Assembly: GCA_002393815.1 (NCBI GenBank)
Contig: DGUB01000091.1
Coordinates: 1-29,259 of the forward strand
DNA from: Ruminococcus sp. UBA4321
GTDB lineage: Bacteria; Bacillota; Clostridia; Oscillospirales; Ruminococcaceae
DNA length: 29,259 bases
Direction of reading: 5' to 3'
Under the pieces are notes generated by a model. That model did no database searches. It had not been told where the DNA came from and saw only the letters and a list, made by a program, of their open reading frames with translations. The position numbers and the translations under genes were made by a program. Positions 6,397 through 15,036 of this stretch are shown piece after piece. Numbering within the stretch: position 1 is the first letter of the stretch; every line of letters begins with the position of its first letter.

Positions 6397-8970
6397 CGCA
6401 AACCCTGTGAACAGAGAAGTCATGACCGGAACGGCAAAGGAAAAGGCAATTGCCTGATATAACAGATTTCCTGTCAGAGATGCCGTTGAAAATATTCCCT
6501 GTGCCTGCGGAAGCCATATCGTAACGGCTAACATCAGAGCCGAAATCAGGACTGCAAAAATCAGCTTCCAGTTCGAGAAGTAATGTACACTGAAGATAGT
6601 ACCGTGTTCGGATTTGCATTCAAAGACATGAATCAGCTGTGACATCACCAGCGTGAACAGCGCACAAGTCCGTGCTTCGGTAAGTGTTCCGCCGAATCTT
6701 AACGCTGTACTGAACGAACCGAGTGTGCATAAGCCAATCATCACACCGCGCCAGATGATTTTAGTCAGTAAGCCGTCCGCGAAAAAGCTTTCATCGGGTT
6801 TCCGGGGCGGACGCTTCATAATATCCTGTTCCGGAGGTTCAAGACCGAGTGCAATTGCCGGAAGACCGTCCGTAGCCAGATTTACAAGCAGTAACTGCAC
6901 CGGAAGCAGAACTACAGGCATTCCCATGAGAATCCCCAGAAACATGGTAATGACTTCCCCGATATTGCAGGATAACAAATATCTGACGAATTTCCGGATA
7001 TTGGAATAGATAGCTCTTCCCTGCTCTACAGCGGAAACCAGAGTTGCAAGGTTATCATCCATCAGGATAACATCCGCTGCCTGTTTCGCGACATCCGTTC
7101 CGGTCAGACCCATGGCAACGCCGACATCTGCTTCCTTGATAGCCGGGGCATCATTTACGCCGTCGCCGGTCATGGTGACAATATTTCCGGCGCGCTGAAA
7201 CGCCCTGACTAATCGTAATTTATGGGACGGGTTCACCCTTGCGAAGACTGATATTCTTGATAATCTTCTGTCAAGCTGAGTATCTGTCATGAGGTCGAGT
7301 TCATCACCTGTCACGACTTCTCCGCCGCGGAGTAGTCCGGCTTTTTTCGCGACGGCTGCGGCAGTTTTTTTATGGTCGCCGGTTATCATGACAGTTTTGA
7401 CTGATGCAGAAGCGCATTTCCGGATAGCTTCTTTGGCTTCGGGTCTGGGTGGGTCGAGCATTCCGGTCAAGCCGAGATATGTCATTCCGTTCGCGGAAAG
7501 TTTATCTGTCTTTTGTTCCGCAAAGGCAAGCACTCTCAATGCCTGTGAGGATAATTTTTCCGCCTGTTCGAGAATTTGTTTTTTCAGCAGTGATGATAAA
7601 TTCACATCACCGTTCCGGGTACGGACGGTATCGCATAAATTCAGTATTACATCGACTGCGCCTTTGACATATACATATTTCTGATTGTCTTTTCTGACCA
7701 GAACGCGCATACTTCTGGTATCGCTGTCGAAGGGTTCTTCTTCGAGTCTGGAAGCGTTCAGTATCTTTGAGGAAATACCGCCTTTCGCGGACATTGCAAG
7801 CAGAGCGGTTTCGGTAGGGTCGCCGACGGCATTCCATTCGGAAGCATCTTTTTCGGAAAGTTCAGCATTATTGCATAAAACGGCACAGTTCAGAAGCGAT
7901 TCCAGAGCCGGAATGCCTTTCACGTTCACAGGCGAATGATTCTCCAGAATTGCGCCGTCTTTTTTGAGAGCGTTTCCGGAAACGTCAAATTCCTGTTCGA
8001 GAGTATGAATTTTAGTAACAGTCATGCGGTTTTCGGTGATAGTGCCTGTCTTATCGGAGCATATCACGGAAGTACAGCCGAGGGTTTCAACGCTGTGCAG
8101 ACGGTTGACAAGAGCTTTCTGCTTCATCATTCTGTTGACTGCCAGAGCGAGAGCGATTGTCACAGTTGCCGGAAGACCTTCCGGAATAGCAGCAATAGCG
8201 ATAGAGATACCAGTCATGAGCATATCAAAAATAGGCTCACCCCGGAGGACACCTGCGGCGAATACTGCCATACAGACTCCGATACAGATAACAGCAAGCA
8301 TCTTTCCGAGTTCGCCTAAGCGTTTCTGTAGAGGTGTTTCCGTTCTGCGGATTTCGGAAAGCATTCCGGAAATCTGTCCCATCTGGGTATTTTTCCCGGT
8401 TGCGATAACCTGCGCCGTTCCGCTTCCTCTGGTAACAGCGGTTCCGCTGTATATCATGTAAGGCTTATGCATACCGGAAGTATCATCTTTGAGAGTTCCG
8501 GCATATTTGGCGATAGGTTCGGCTTCTCCGGTGAGTACGGATTCATTGGCATAAAGCCTGTTCGCGGACAGAAGAAGGCAGTCTGCCGGAATACAGTCTC
8601 CGGCTTCGACGGCTATCAAATCGCCCGGAACAAGCTGTTCCGCCGGAAGTTCCTGCAAGACTTCATCCCGGTAAACACGGGCAGTCGGGGCGGTCATATT
8701 CCGGAGGGCTTCGAGCGTTTTTTCGGTGCGGTATTCCTGCACGAATCCTAAAACGGCATTCAGAATCACAATCACGATAATCGTGATAGCATCCGTCCAT
8801 TCGCCCAGCAATGCGGAAATCCCGGTCGCGGCGATTAAAATCAGCACCATAGCGTCTTTGAACTGGCTGAAAAATATCCTGACTGCGCCGGGCGGTCTGA
8901 CCTGAGCAAGCGTATTCAGACCGTGTTCTTTCTGGAGTGACTGTGCCTGAGCAGTTGTCAGACCTTTCAT
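6388..8970 (-). CDS. P-type Ca2+-transporting ATPase (type IIA)
   Basis: The protein has 860 residues from the ATG at 8970, chosen because AAAGGA lies 9 bases upstream; an ATG at 9015 would add 15 residues but has a poorer site. It exports Ca2+ across the membrane using ATP. Landmarks in order are an N-terminal cation-ATPase segment, the actuator motif TGEA (147-150), IPEGLP in M4 (263-267), the phosphorylated aspartate in CSDKTGTIT (306-310), the nucleotide-binding KGA, TGDGVNDAP, and M5-M6 with NIGE and NLATDGLP. The E (M4), N/E (M5) and N/T/D (M6) positions that bind Ca2+ in SERCA-type pumps are all retained, which favours Ca2+ over Na+/K+ or Mn2+-only transport. About 10 membrane segments are present. 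It is convergent with the small membrane protein gene. No clear promoter was found upstream. Confidence 0.93.
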   Translation of the reverse strand: MKGLTTAQAQSLQKEHGLNTLAQVRPPGAVRIFFSQFKDAMVLILIAATGISALLGEWTDAITIIVIVILNAVLGFVQEYRTEKTLEALRNMTAPTARVYRDEVLQELPAEQLVPGDLIAVEAGDCIPADCLLLSANRLYANESVLTGEAEPIAKYAGTLKDDTSGMHKPYMIYSGTAVTRGSGTAQVIATGKNTQMGQISGMLSEIRRTETPLQKRLGELGKMLAVICIGVCMAVFAAGVLRGEPIFDMLMTGISIAIAAIPEGLPATVTIALALAVNRMMKQKALVNRLHSVETLGCTSVICSDKTGTITENRMTVTKIHTLEQEFDVSGNALKKDGAILENHSPVNVKGIPALESLLNCAVLCNNAELSEKDASEWNAVGDPTETALLAMSAKGGISSKILNASRLEEEPFDSDTRSMRVLVRKDNQKYVYVKGAVDVILNLCDTVRTRNGDVNLSSLLKKQILEQAEKLSSQALRVLAFAEQKTDKLSANGMTYLGLTGMLDPPRPEAKEAIRKCASASVKTVMITGDHKKTAAAVAKKAGLLRGGEVVTGDELDLMTDTQLDRRLSRISVFARVNPSHKLRLVRAFQRAGNIVTMTGDGVNDAPAIKEADVGVAMGLTGTDVAKQAADVILMDDNLATLVSAVEQGRAIYSNIRKFVRYLLSCNIGEVITMFLGILMGMPVVLLPVQLLLVNLATDGLPAIALGLEPPEQDIMKRPPRKPDESFFADGLLTKIIWRGVMIGLCTLGSFSTALRFGGTLTEARTCALFTLVMSQLIHVFECKSEHGTIFSVHYFSNWKLIFAVLISALMLAVTIWLPQAQGIFSTASLTGNLLYQAIAFSFAVPVMTSLFTGFAKK

Positions 8971-9094
8971 AGCATCAAATCCTTTCTGGAAAATTATCCG
9001 GACTTGATTCATCATATGTACAAGTTCCCGGAAATATCACTGCTTTTTTGTCTGGTGAAAACTGACAAAAACGAAAGGTCTGCTTTTTGCAGAG

Positions 9095-9133
9095 TACCCA
9101 AAAATTATGAATGATTTGTATCATTTTTGGGTA
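9095..9133. promoter_or_regulatory. Dyad TACCCAAAAAT / ATTTTTGGGTA between divergent genes
   Basis: Two perfect 11-base inverted arms (9095-9105 and 9123-9133) are separated by 17 bases. The right arm ends 4 bases before the -35 of the LRR gene promoter. There is no T tract, so it is not a terminator for either gene. An operator or activator site controlling the LRR gene, or both divergent genes, is the simplest reading. Confidence 0.45.
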
Positions 9134-9137
9134 ATAC

Positions 9138-9166
9138 TTGCATTCTTTTTCTTTATCGTGTATAAT
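9138..9166 (+). promoter_or_regulatory. Promoter of the first LRR-dockerin gene
   Basis: -35 TTGCAT (9138-9143), 17-base spacer ending in TG (extended -10), -10 TATAAT (9161-9166). The expected start near 9173 places the hairpin at 9175-9214 at the very 5' end of the mRNA. Confidence 0.65.
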
Positions 9167-9174
9167 AAAATCAG

Positions 9175-9214
9175 AATTCAACATTCCACAGTGAGATTGT
9201 TGAAAACTGAATTC
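9175..9214 (+). promoter_or_regulatory. Conserved 5' leader hairpin of LRR gene 1
   Basis: Arms TTCAACA (9177-9183) and TGTTGAA (9198-9204) are nested inside GAATTC repeats and lie just before the AAGGAGG ribosome binding site. The core TTCAACATTCCACAGTG also occurs in the leader of the other LRR gene (18073-18106), so the element is shared by the two paralogues. Confidence 0.5.
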
Positions 9215-9228
9215 AAGGAGGATATATT

Positions 9229-10911
9229 ATGAAATTCAAAAAAATGTTAGCTGTTGTTTCTGCTCTGTGCATGATGTGTGCAGTTGTGCCGTTCTCTGAA
9301 AAATATGTTCCGGAAACTGCCATTTTAGCAAGTGCTGAAGATGAAGAATATATATATGAAAATTTTAAATATAAGAAATATTCAGAACATTTCATAATCT
9401 CAGATACGGGAGAGCTCCTTCCGACTGAACCAACTTATGTCTCAATCACTGGTGTGATAGATAAAGAAATCACGGAAGCAAATATTCCGGCTGAAATTGA
9501 CGGCTTGCCTGTTACCAGCATCGGATACTTTGCATTTAGAGATTGTTCTAGTTTGACTTCTGTCACCATTCCGAACAGTATTACCACTATTGATGACTAT
9601 GCATTTGATGGCTGCCCTTTAACTGCTATCACCATTCCGGACAGTGTCACCAGCATTGGAAACCATGCATTTGATAGATGCGCTTTAACTGCTGTCACGA
9701 TTCCAGACAGTGTCACCAGCATTGGACTTCAGGCATTTCGGTGCTGTTCCAATTTGACTTTCGTCACCATTCCTGAAAGTGTTACCAATATCGAAGGAGG
9801 CGCATTTGATGAAACTCCATGGCTGAAAGCCAAACAAGAGGAAAATCCGCTTGTCATTGTCAATCATATTTTAATTGATGGTAAAACTTGTTCCGGAGAT
9901 GTGATAATTCCGGACAGTGTCACCGAAATCGGAGGCTATGCGTTTCAAGGCTGTTCCGCTTTGACTTCTGTCATCATTCCGGACAGTGTCACCTATATCG
10001 GACCTAGTGCATTTGGTAGCTGTCACAATTTGACTTCTGTCACCATTCCAGATAGTGTTACCTACATCGGACACGAGGCATTTGATTACTCCAGTTTGAC
10101 TTCTGTCACTATTCCGGACAGTGTCACTTATATCGGATTCGGGGCATTTCGCTGGTGTTCGAGTTTGACTTCTGTCACTGTTTCAGAGAATATTACCAAC
10201 ATTGGAAGCGGTACATTTGAAAATTGTTCCCTTCTGACTTCTGTCAACATCCCAGACAGTGTCACTTCTATTGAATACAATGCATTTGCTGGCTGTTCCA
10301 GTCTGACTTCTGTCACCATTCCGGATGGTATTACCACTATTGAAAGAAGGACATTTTCCGGCTGTTCCAGTCTGACTTCTGTCACCATTCCGGACAATGT
10401 CAGCAGTATTGGAGGTGGGGCATTTGCTGGCTGTTCCGGTTTAACTTCTGTCACCATTCCGGACAGTGTCACCAGTATCGAAGACTTTGCATTTTCCGAA
10501 TGTTCCAATTTGACTTCTGTCATAATTAAAAATCCTGATTGTGAAATCTATGATTCTAATTTCTGTATTACCAATAGACAGGATGAGAATAATCAATTTT
10601 ATTTCAATGGCACAATTTACGGTTATGAAAATTCTACAGCACAGGCATACGCTGAAAAGTACAGCTATAAATTTGAATCTCTCGGCACTGCACCGGAAAC
10701 AGAAGAAATCGCTCCGGGTGATGCCGACAACAGCGGAAAAGTAGACATTCTCGACGTTATCACGGTCAACAAAGCGATTCTCGGAAAAGAAAAACTCACT
10801 GACGAACAGTTAAAGGCAATTGATTTCAACAGCGACGGCAAACCCGATGCAAGCGATTCCCTGAAATTAATGAAATTTATCGTCGGCTTAATCACAAGCC
10901 TGACAGAATAA
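9229..10911 (+). CDS. Secreted BspA-like leucine-rich-repeat protein with C-terminal dockerin
   Basis: The protein has 560 residues. The N-terminus MKFKKMLAVVSALCMMC is a Sec signal peptide, with likely cleavage near ILASA-ED at about residues 34-36. Residues about 95-445 are BspA-type leucine-rich repeats of 23 residues (LTSVTIPDSVTSIGxxAFxxCSS), a beta-solenoid surface-binding fold. They are interrupted once by an island containing ETPWLKAKQEENPLV. The C-terminus (about 495-560) is a type I dockerin with two calcium-binding F-hand repeats, DADNSGKVDILD and DFNSDGKPDASD, each followed by a helix. In ruminococci dockerins anchor proteins to cohesin-bearing scaffoldins, so this is probably a cell-surface or cellulosome-attached adhesin or carbohydrate-binding protein without catalytic domain. 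The ribosome binding site is AAGGAGG. A paralogue lies at 16486-18051. Confidence 0.93.
   Translation: MKFKKMLAVVSALCMMCAVVPFSEKYVPETAILASAEDEEYIYENFKYKKYSEHFIISDTGELLPTEPTYVSITGVIDKEITEANIPAEIDGLPVTSIGYFAFRDCSSLTSVTIPNSITTIDDYAFDGCPLTAITIPDSVTSIGNHAFDRCALTAVTIPDSVTSIGLQAFRCCSNLTFVTIPESVTNIEGGAFDETPWLKAKQEENPLVIVNHILIDGKTCSGDVIIPDSVTEIGGYAFQGCSALTSVIIPDSVTYIGPSAFGSCHNLTSVTIPDSVTYIGHEAFDYSSLTSVTIPDSVTYIGFGAFRWCSSLTSVTVSENITNIGSGTFENCSLLTSVNIPDSVTSIEYNAFAGCSSLTSVTIPDGITTIERRTFSGCSSLTSVTIPDNVSSIGGGAFAGCSGLTSVTIPDSVTSIEDFAFSECSNLTSVIIKNPDCEIYDSNFCITNRQDENNQFYFNGTIYGYENSTAQAYAEKYSYKFESLGTAPETEEIAPGDADNSGKVDILDVITVNKAILGKEKLTDEQLKAIDFNSDGKPDASDSLKLMKFIVGLITSLTE
9500..10530 (+). repeat. Array of about 69-bp coding repeats (LRR units) in LRR gene 1
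   Basis: The phrase encoding SVTIPDSVT recurs about every 69 bases (23 codons), with the DNA core GTCACCATTCCGGACAGTGT repeated many times with small changes. This is intragenic LRR expansion, not a CRISPR. Confidence 0.85.
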
Positions 10912-10919
10912 AATCAAAA

Positions 10920-10950
10920 CGGAGACGGCGCGAACCGTCTCCGATTTTTA
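10920..10950. terminator. Bidirectional terminator between LRR gene 1 and the DUF1275 gene
   Basis: A 9-bp stem CGGAGACGG / CCGTCTCCG (10920-10928 with 10935-10943) is followed by ATTTTTAA on the plus strand. On the minus strand it is followed by TTTTGATTTT. It therefore serves both convergent genes. The same GGAGACGG stem ends the second LRR gene. Confidence 0.8.
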
Positions 10951-11658
10951 ATGTCCTTTCGGGATTCTGTCTATCTGGTCTTTTTCGGTTTTCAGGTCTG
11001 CATAAAGCAAATCGAGAAAAGTAATCATCAGCGGAATGAGTGCAAACCATACGCCCCGACCGGAAAATTGATGACAGGCAATTGTTGAAGTAATGCCTCC
11101 GGCGACAAATAACGCGAGCATTCCGGCATGAAAGCCCATTCTTTTGATATGATTCCAGTCCCGGTGACGGATGCCTTTCGTAAAGAACACACCAGTCTGC
11201 CGGATATGATTCGTGCAGAATGTAGTTGCCATCGGGATGCCGTCCGCCTGCCGGAACGTGTTATACTGCATCGAGCAGATAAAATTGACTGCTATCTGTG
11301 AAATCTGGAACGGTGCACTGTCCGGGATAAATCCCAGAATCAGCACCACAAGCATTTCAATGAGAATCAGGAGAGTGTCCCACCGAATCAGGTGAAATTT
11401 CTTGATTCTTCCGGCGGCTTCTTCGGAAACGACTGCGCCGAGAAAATAGGCTGTAATGGGAATACAGAGATATTTCGCCTGCGCCCAGTCACCTGAACCC
11501 AGAGACATGGCTAACAAGACGAAGTTCGCGGTCTGCGCGTTACAGAAGATACCGCCTCTGACAGAATAGGTATATCCGCCGAAAAATCCGCCGACATACA
11601 TCAGAAAGGCAAGCGTCCACCAGCGTTCGCATTCGAGGAATTCTTTTTTAGATTCCAT
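10948..11658 (-). CDS. YoaK/DUF1275-family membrane protein
   Basis: The protein has 236 residues and six or so hydrophobic segments. The N-terminal pattern FLMYVGGFFGGYTYSVRGGI, followed by AQTANFVLLA, is typical of the DUF1275 (YoaK) family, as is QYNTFRQADGIPMATTFCTNH (fragments) near residues 130-150. Members are predicted transporters or channels of unknown substrate. The start codon lies 1 base after the stop of the esterase gene and lacks its own clear ribosome binding site, so translation is probably coupled and the two genes form one operon from the promoter at 12651. It ends at the bidirectional terminator at 10920. Confidence 0.85.
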   Translation of the reverse strand: MESKKEFLECERWWTLAFLMYVGGFFGGYTYSVRGGIFCNAQTANFVLLAMSLGSGDWAQAKYLCIPITAYFLGAVVSEEAAGRIKKFHLIRWDTLLILIEMLVVLILGFIPDSAPFQISQIAVNFICSMQYNTFRQADGIPMATTFCTNHIRQTGVFFTKGIRHRDWNHIKRMGFHAGMLALFVAGGITSTIACHQFSGRGVWFALIPLMITFLDLLYADLKTEKDQIDRIPKGH

Positions 11659-11659
11659 G

Positions 11660-12613
11660 TTACTGGATATGATACATAATTCTGATATATTTCAGAATTC
11701 TGTTCCAGCTGTGCTGACTTTCGGGCATCATATCGCGCATGGTTGTGTAGATATGGAACATACCGGGCTGCGTTTCGCACAATACGGGAATATTTTCTTT
11801 TTTGAGTTTTTCGACGATAGTCAGGGTATCATCCAGAAGCATTTCATCCTCACCGACTGTGAACATCATGGGCGGAAAGCCGTGAAAATCTCCCAGAGCC
11901 GGAGAAATATAGGGGTCTTTGCGGTCAGCCTTGCCGATAAAGGAATAAATACCGCTGTGCATCATGCGCCATTTTTTCTCCACGTCCACATCTGGATGCC
12001 AGATATCCCCGAATTCGATATCTTTTCCGTAATTGGCAGTAAAGCTTTCAGATTCGCCGGTCATATCTGCCCAAGCGGAAATGCAGAACGCACCGAGCGG
12101 AAGTTTTTCGCCGTTATCGCGGAGTTTCATCATCATAGCAAGCAGTAAGTTCGCGCCTGCGGAATCGCCCCCGATGATAATCTCTTCCGGCTTATAGTTC
12201 TGACGGGTAGTCAGGTCATACCATAAGTCGAGAGCTTCATTGAGCTGTGTCGGATATTGATATTCCGGGGCGGTTTTGTAATCCAGAAAGATAGTTTCCG
12301 CGTTTCCGGCTTCATAGTAGAAATCTTCTGCGAAATCCCGGTAGAATCCGAACAGTCCGGCGATATAGGCACCGCCGTGGAAATACAGAATCAGTCTGCC
12401 GTTACGGGGGGCATCTTTTTTCTGTAAACGCTCGAATTTCGTTCCGGAAGGGGTTTCCTCCTTTGTGCGGACGAAACCTTCGGGATAATCGTCATTTTCG
12501 AGTTTTGCGGAAATTTTCTTCATTTTCGTGACAGCATCCGGCGTATAGTAGACATTGAAATTATTCATTTTACGCATGGCGGCTCTGCACACTTTGCCTT
12601 TGAAAGACGGCAT
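11660..12613 (-). CDS. Alpha/beta hydrolase of the hormone-sensitive-lipase type (esterase)
   Basis: The protein has 317 residues from the ATG at 12613; a TTG 6 bases earlier is in frame but sits too close to the GAGGTG ribosome binding site. It shows the HSL-family oxyanion motif (FHGGAY, about residue 81), the nucleophile elbow GGDSAGAN (about 150), the acid GEDEMLLDD and the histidine in GMFHIYTT, completing the Ser-Asp-His triad in normal order and spacing. Such enzymes hydrolyse short acyl or acetyl esters in the cytoplasm. No signal peptide is present. In a fibre-degrading anaerobe a role in deacetylating imported sugars is possible but not shown. It is followed by the DUF1275 gene 1 base later. 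Confidence 0.87.
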   Translation of the reverse strand: MPSFKGKVCRAAMRKMNNFNVYYTPDAVTKMKKISAKLENDDYPEGFVRTKEETPSGTKFERLQKKDAPRNGRLILYFHGGAYIAGLFGFYRDFAEDFYYEAGNAETIFLDYKTAPEYQYPTQLNEALDLWYDLTTRQNYKPEEIIIGGDSAGANLLLAMMMKLRDNGEKLPLGAFCISAWADMTGESESFTANYGKDIEFGDIWHPDVDVEKKWRMMHSGIYSFIGKADRKDPYISPALGDFHGFPPMMFTVGEDEMLLDDTLTIVEKLKKENIPVLCETQPGMFHIYTTMRDMMPESQHSWNRILKYIRIMYHIQ

Positions 12614-12650
12614 ATTCAATCACCTCATTGAATTAAAAATCTTTTGTTTT

Positions 12651-12679
12651 ATTATATCATAAAATGACGACTTTTGCAA
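12651..12679 (-). promoter_or_regulatory. Promoter of the esterase-DUF1275 operon
   Basis: Minus strand: -35 TTGCAA (12674-12679), 17-base spacer ending TGA, -10 TATAAT (12651-12656), 38 bases before the ATG. Confidence 0.65.
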
Positions 12680-12693
12680 GTCCTGAACGGAAT

Positions 12694-14076
12694 TTATTTT
12701 CCGGGCTGGAGCAGAGGTGCAGTCATGAGCGGAATCAGTACGGATAATAATCCATATGTCGAAGTCGGGAAAGAGAAAATCATTTTTCGCAAATCCAGAC
12801 CGTTGAGTTTCTGATTGATGATTAGCGTCAGCATATCAATCCAGACACCGGCTTCACTTCCGTAGACTGCCGCACCGCGGAGAGTGCCGTCTTTGGCGAT
12901 AATGAAAGTAATATCAATATCGGTTTCATTTCCGGCAAGCCAGAGCTGCTGAGTTCCGTAGGGAACGGAATGCACCTGATAGAGTTCCGGATTGGCTTCT
13001 GCTTCTGCGATACTGATGCCGACCTGTGCGATTCTGGGGAGTGTGAAGACGAGATTCGGCACAGCAGGATACTGAATCGGCGCGTCAGAGATGCCGAGTA
13101 TCTGTTCCGCGATATAATCTGATTCAAAAGCAGCAGTCGGTGTCAGTTTCGGAACGGATTTATGAAGCACATCACCGCTTGCGAAGATATTCGGGACAGC
13201 AGTCCGGAGGTGGTCATCTGTGATGATACCGCCGCGGTCAGCCTGAATACCCAATTCTTCCAGACCGAGATTTTCAATATTAGGAATTCTGCCGACGGCA
13301 TTCAGCACATAATTGCATTCTTTTTCAATGCCGTTCTTTGTCTTGACGCAGAAGCCGTTTTCAGTTTTCCGGACTTCGGAAACGGCTTCGCCGAACAGGA
13401 ATTCTGCGCCTTCCTTCTGCATTTTTTCGACGAGTTTCTGTACATATTTTTGAGGATAAGCAGAAAGAGCGCGGTCAGCGAATTCGATGACTGTGACTTT
13501 CTTTCCGAGTTTGAGTGCAATGGAAGCGAATTCCATAGAGATGATACCTGCCCCGATGAAGACAATACTTTCCGGCATGACATCAATATCGAGGAAAGCG
13601 CGGCTGTCGTGCAGATATTCTTTTCCGGGGATATTCAGCACAGCATTTCTTGCGCCTGTGCCGATGACGATATATTCAGCAGTATAGCTTTTTTCTCCGA
13701 CCTGTACAGTATTTTTATCTGTAATCTTTCCGTGACCGTTAAGAATTTGTATGCCCATTTTTGTGAAAATATCCGTCAGAACTGCCGGAAATGCGCCGAT
13801 AATCTGTTTTTTATACTGCATCAGAGGAGTCCACTGGATTTCCGGCACACTGGAAACGGCAAGCCCCCGATAATTCTGTAAACCGCTGATATGCGTGAAA
13901 GGCGCATCGAGTACAATTTTCGCATCACAGCCGTAATTGGTGCATGTTCCGGCGATTAAGTCTTCTTCTGCAAAAGCGACTTTTTTTCCGGCGAGAGCCA
14001 GAGTAATAGCTGCATGATTGCAGGCGTGACCGCTTCCGATAAAAATCACATCATAATCAAAGTTTGCATTTGTCAT
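12694..14076 (-). CDS. Pyridine nucleotide-disulfide oxidoreductase-like flavoprotein
   Basis: The protein has 460 residues with an AGGAGG ribosome binding site. The N-terminal FAD-binding loop is YDVIFIGSGHACNHAA (residues 8-23). The redox-active pair CTNYGC (about residues 45-50) follows in the position of the CxxxxC of dihydrolipoamide dehydrogenase and glutathione or mercuric reductases. The NAD(P) loop is FIGAGIISMEFA and the second FAD contact is NIFASGDV. The C-terminal dimerisation domain is present, but the usual catalytic HPTxSE reads FPTSTY, so the His-Glu dyad is missing. The substrate is therefore uncertain; a non-standard disulfide, quinone or flavin-linked reductase is possible. 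It is a single gene behind a near-consensus promoter, with a short palindrome between promoter and gene. Confidence 0.85.
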   Translation of the reverse strand: MTNANFDYDVIFIGSGHACNHAAITLALAGKKVAFAEEDLIAGTCTNYGCDAKIVLDAPFTHISGLQNYRGLAVSSVPEIQWTPLMQYKKQIIGAFPAVLTDIFTKMGIQILNGHGKITDKNTVQVGEKSYTAEYIVIGTGARNAVLNIPGKEYLHDSRAFLDIDVMPESIVFIGAGIISMEFASIALKLGKKVTVIEFADRALSAYPQKYVQKLVEKMQKEGAEFLFGEAVSEVRKTENGFCVKTKNGIEKECNYVLNAVGRIPNIENLGLEELGIQADRGGIITDDHLRTAVPNIFASGDVLHKSVPKLTPTAAFESDYIAEQILGISDAPIQYPAVPNLVFTLPRIAQVGISIAEAEANPELYQVHSVPYGTQQLWLAGNETDIDITFIIAKDGTLRGAAVYGSEAGVWIDMLTLIINQKLNGLDLRKMIFSFPTSTYGLLSVLIPLMTAPLLQPGK

Positions 14077-14111
14077 AGTAAAGCCTCCTGAAAATAAATT
14101 TTGTCAAATTA

Positions 14112-14123
14112 AATTGAGTTCAA
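14112..14123. promoter_or_regulatory. Small palindrome ATTGA-GT-TCAAT, possible operator
   Basis: Five-base inverted arms with a 2-base centre lie about 35 bases upstream of the flavoprotein start and just downstream of its -10. The position suits a repressor site, but it is short and could be chance. Confidence 0.3.
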
Positions 14124-14140
14124 TCTTTTTTGATATTTTT

Positions 14141-14169
14141 ATTATAGCACAGTATTTTTGGTTTGTCAA
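14141..14169 (-). promoter_or_regulatory. Consensus promoter of the flavoprotein gene
   Basis: Minus strand: -35 TTGACA (14164-14169), exactly 17 bases, -10 TATAAT (14141-14146). This is a perfect match to the vegetative consensus, 65 bases before the ATG. Confidence 0.75.
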
Positions 14170-14190
14170 GTAGTTTTTCAGAATTTTTTC

Positions 14191-14222
14191 AAAAAAATAA
14201 CAGTCTCGTAAAAGAGACTGTT
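14191..14222 (-). terminator. Terminator of the ZIP transporter gene
   Basis: A 9-bp stem AACAGTCTC / GAGACTGTT (14199-14207 with 14214-14222) is followed on the minus strand by A then seven T. It begins 10 bases after the ZIP stop codon and insulates the flavoprotein promoter downstream. Confidence 0.8.
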
Positions 14223-14231
14223 ATTTTTTTA

Positions 14232-14990
14232 TCAGCCGAGAGCCACATCCAGAATCATCATCACAGCGAAACCTCCGGCGAAGCTCATCACGCCCATACC
14301 GGAGCGGCTTTCCACGGACATTTCCGGAATGAGTTCCTTGACAACCACGTAAATCATCGCCCCGGCGGCGAAACTCAGCAGACAGGGCATAGCCGGAACG
14401 ACCAGCCCGGCGGCGAACAGCGTGAGTACAGCGGCAAGCGGCTCAACTGCGCCGGAGAGTACGCCCATCCAGAAAGATTTTGACTTGTTCATACCCTCTG
14501 CTTTGAGGGGCATAGAGATGATTGCACCTTCCGGAAAGTTCTGGATTCCGATTCCGAGTGCAAGCACCAGAGCTGCCGCGGGAGTAATATCGGCACCGCC
14601 GCAGAGCAGACCGGCATAGACGACACCGACCGCCATACCTTCGGGGATATTATGGAGGGTAACAGCGAGCATCATCATTTTATTGGAGCGGCTCTCCCCT
14701 TCTGCGACTTCTACGGGCAGAACTCTGTCGAGCAGAAGCAGAAACCCTATTCCGAGCAGAAAGCCTCCGGCAGCCGGAAGAAAAGCAAGTCTGCCGAGCG
14801 TTTCGGCTGACTGTTCCAGAGCCGGAATCAGTAAGCTCCAGACGCTTGCGGCGGTCATAATTCCGGCGGCGAAGCCCATCAGAATGCGCCGTAAGGTCTG
14901 ACTGAATTCATTTTTCATGAGGAACACACATGCTGAACCCAGCGACGTTCCTAAAAAGGGGATTAATATCCCTTTGCTGATTTCTATCAT
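14232..14990 (-). CDS. ZIP-family divalent metal transporter
   Basis: The protein has 252 residues, about eight hydrophobic segments and an AAGGAG ribosome binding site. The two metal-binding membrane motifs are HNIPEGMAVG (about 113-122) and QNFPEG (about 150-155), separated as in the ZIP (ZupT-like/GufA) family; a conserved Glu in GAVEPLAA lies in the next segment. It imports Zn2+, Mn2+ or Fe2+ across the cytoplasmic membrane. A histidine-rich loop is absent. It is a single gene. A perfect 18-bp palindrome sits just downstream of its -10, so repression by a metalloregulator is likely; metal identity cannot be decided from the sequence. Confidence 0.9.
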   Translation of the reverse strand: MIEISKGILIPFLGTSLGSACVFLMKNEFSQTLRRILMGFAAGIMTAASVWSLLIPALEQSAETLGRLAFLPAAGGFLLGIGFLLLLDRVLPVEVAEGESRSNKMMMLAVTLHNIPEGMAVGVVYAGLLCGGADITPAAALVLALGIGIQNFPEGAIISMPLKAEGMNKSKSFWMGVLSGAVEPLAAVLTLFAAGLVVPAMPCLLSFAAGAMIYVVVKELIPEMSVESRSGMGVMSFAGGFAVMMILDVALG

Positions 14991-15036
14991 AGAATCACTC
15001 CTTAGTAAATAGGATAATCAAAAACTGTCTGATTTG

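Noticed and set aside
9500..10530. Regular repeats resembling a CRISPR array
   Set aside because: The repeats are 69 bases, in frame, and encode LRR units with no distinct spacers; no cas genes are present.
13162..13881. 239-codon plus-strand ORF opposite the flavoprotein gene
   Set aside because: It lies entirely inside the antisense of a well-supported gene and has no recognisable domain or ribosome binding site.
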